Shown piece by piece: positions 62,797 to 64,000 of a DNA stretch of 64,000 nt (its first letter is position 1; every line of letters starts with the position of its first letter). A program made the translations under genes and the position numbers. Origin of the DNA: Brachypodium distachyon. Its lineage: Eukaryota > Streptophyta > Magnoliopsida > Poales > Poaceae. The notes under the pieces were generated by a model that made no database searches, was not told the DNA's origin, and worked only from the letters and a program-made list of their open reading frames with translations. The stretch covers positions 3,162,001-3,226,000 of the forward strand of contig NC_016132.3 in NCBI RefSeq assembly GCF_000005505.3, in the 5' to 3' direction.

Positions 62797-64000
62797 GCTT
62801 CCTCTTCCCTTCCGTATGTGTCGTTTCCTTCGTGTCCAGTGGCAGTGGGACTCTCCCTCTGCGTTCGTGCGGATGCGGAAGGCGGAGCATTTCCAGAGCT
62901 TCGGCGAGGCGAGTTCTCTTGGGTGGGCTTATTGGGCTTAGGTTTAGGTTACGGATGGTGAGGAAGGGGCCCGGTGAGGAGATAGGGCCAGCTCCTGCAT
63001 TTCGGCCTGGACATTTCTTGGGCCTTGCTGGGAATGGGGAAATGGAGGTTTGGTAGAGGAAACCTCGTTGCCTCAAGTTGGGAATTTTCTTTCTCCTTTC
63101 GAAGTTCTGAATTATGTTTTTTTTTTCAGGAATCTGTTTTATGCTTTTCTTAGTTCCAATTTGTGGCCAAAATAAAGATCTGTTTGATGTATGTGAGAAC
63201 AAACAAAAATGAGGTTCTAAAGCAAAATTCCTCGCTGGCGCGTGATCGCGCAGCACGCTGTGGGAGGTTGGGTGGGATGTGTGGAGGCCCAAGGGCAGCC
63301 TAGTTTTTTTTTTTCAAAGTTTTGCAACAAAAACGGAAAGTCTCTCTCAAAAAAATCGATAGCTTAAAAAGCAAAAGTCTATTTGAAAAAAATATGAAGG
63401 TTTAAAGTTTGTCCAAAATTATTTGGAAACTCCCATCTCAGAGCTATGAAAGTTTTATCAAAAATAGAAAGTTTGCCCCTACAAAATTTGTCCAAAAAAA
63501 TTGAAAGTTCCATATGTGAAAAAGTTTAAAGTCAATTCAAATATTTTTGGAAGCCTGCTCTACAAATTTTCTTGAGAACTGATTCACAATTTGAAAATTT
63601 CACTCTTCTCCAAAGAATCGAAAGCGTGTCAGAATTTGAACATTTTTCAGAAAACTGAAAATTATCTCTTGAATTTTGTTTAGAAAAAGAACGAAGCCCA
63701 AAGAGACCCAGCAATATAAAGATTGGGCTCTGATGTGTACTGGGCTTCAACGATCGCTGGCTTCGCGTGGTGCGTACTGGCTCCAGGAAAACAATCGCTG
63801 GGGAGTATCGCTCGGAGGAAATCGACTGCAATTTTGATTGAACGCGTAGCTCCGCCAGTAAGCGACCCCCGATAAAGATACATTCACGAATAGCTAGCAC
63901 AGCAATCGAAAACACACAACCATGGCGGCATTATCCACTTGGACAACAGGCTCCTGCTACGAGCAATATATGAGTCGATCGCGACGGTGATAAAATTATC
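62797..64000. other. P4H-like promoter and right edge
   Basis: P4H-like leader and promoter, then from about 63300 to 63660 a degenerate AAAGTTTGTCCAAAA / GAAAGT-rich stretch without coding potential. An ATG in good context at 63922 (CAACCATGGCGGC) opens a frame of 22 codons on the plus strand; it may begin another gene beyond the window, but that cannot be shown. Confidence 0.45.

Noticed and set aside
63922..63990. ATG in good context starting a 22-codon plus-strand frame at the right edge
   Set aside because: Too short and cut by the window; noted only as a possible start of a neighbouring gene.

Overview
This window is plant nuclear DNA, almost certainly from a grass (Poaceae) and probably a pooid such as a Brachypodium relative. 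The evidence is intron-containing genes with GT-AG borders and GC-rich 5' ends, two nuclear tRNA genes, many Stowaway-type MITEs (ends resembling CTCCCTCCGT flanked by TA), and proteins typical of grass genomes. From memory, the order ABCC transporter - HY5 - cytochrome b5 reductase - prolyl 4-hydroxylase resembles part of rice chromosome 1; I could not check this.

Layout. 1-3.8 kb: the 3' end of a class III peroxidase, tRNA-Pro(AGG), a tau-class glutathione S-transferase (minus) and an ATS3/PLAT-type secreted protein (plus). 3.87-18.98 kb: a tandem segmental duplication. Each unit carries a ten-exon polygalacturonase (plus), a DCC-family thiol-disulfide oxidoreductase (minus) and an Alba-type nucleic-acid-binding gene (minus). 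The two polygalacturonases are intact. The first oxidoreductase is intact and the second is a wreck. The first Alba copy lacks its first two exons because the duplication border falls in its intron 2; the second Alba copy is complete. 19.8-29.0 kb: gene-poor, with a LINE relic, MITEs, simple repeats and a clean non-autonomous hAT element. 29.0-31.4 kb: a glyoxalase/VOC gene. 31.4-36.7 kb: gene-poor. 36.7-42.2 kb: a ten-exon full-length ABCC (MRP) transporter of 1507 residues. 43.4-44.2 kb: the light-signalling bZIP factor HY5 (minus), convergent with the transporter. 44.2-51.1 kb: repeats, including a ~105-bp minisatellite. 51.1-51.4 kb: a small MAPK-substrate-like protein. 52.4-57.3 kb: a 13-exon NADH-cytochrome b5 reductase (minus). 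59.3 kb: tRNA-Asp(GTC). 60.2-62.8 kb: a prolyl 4-hydroxylase-like gene with a ShK domain and an apparently degenerate iron site.

The genes do not form a pathway or operon; each is an independent nuclear gene. Several products act in the cell wall or secretory system (peroxidase, polygalacturonases, prolyl 4-hydroxylase-like protein, ATS3-like protein), others in detoxification and transport (GST, glyoxalase, ABCC). I found no CRISPR array, prokaryotic operon or evident novel multi-gene system. The most informative points are the reconstructable duplication history, a 199-bp mismatch-free patch between the two polygalacturonases, and the altered active site of the prolyl 4-hydroxylase-like protein. 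Exon borders were derived by hand from splice-site and reading-frame consistency; all spliced genes close in frame.
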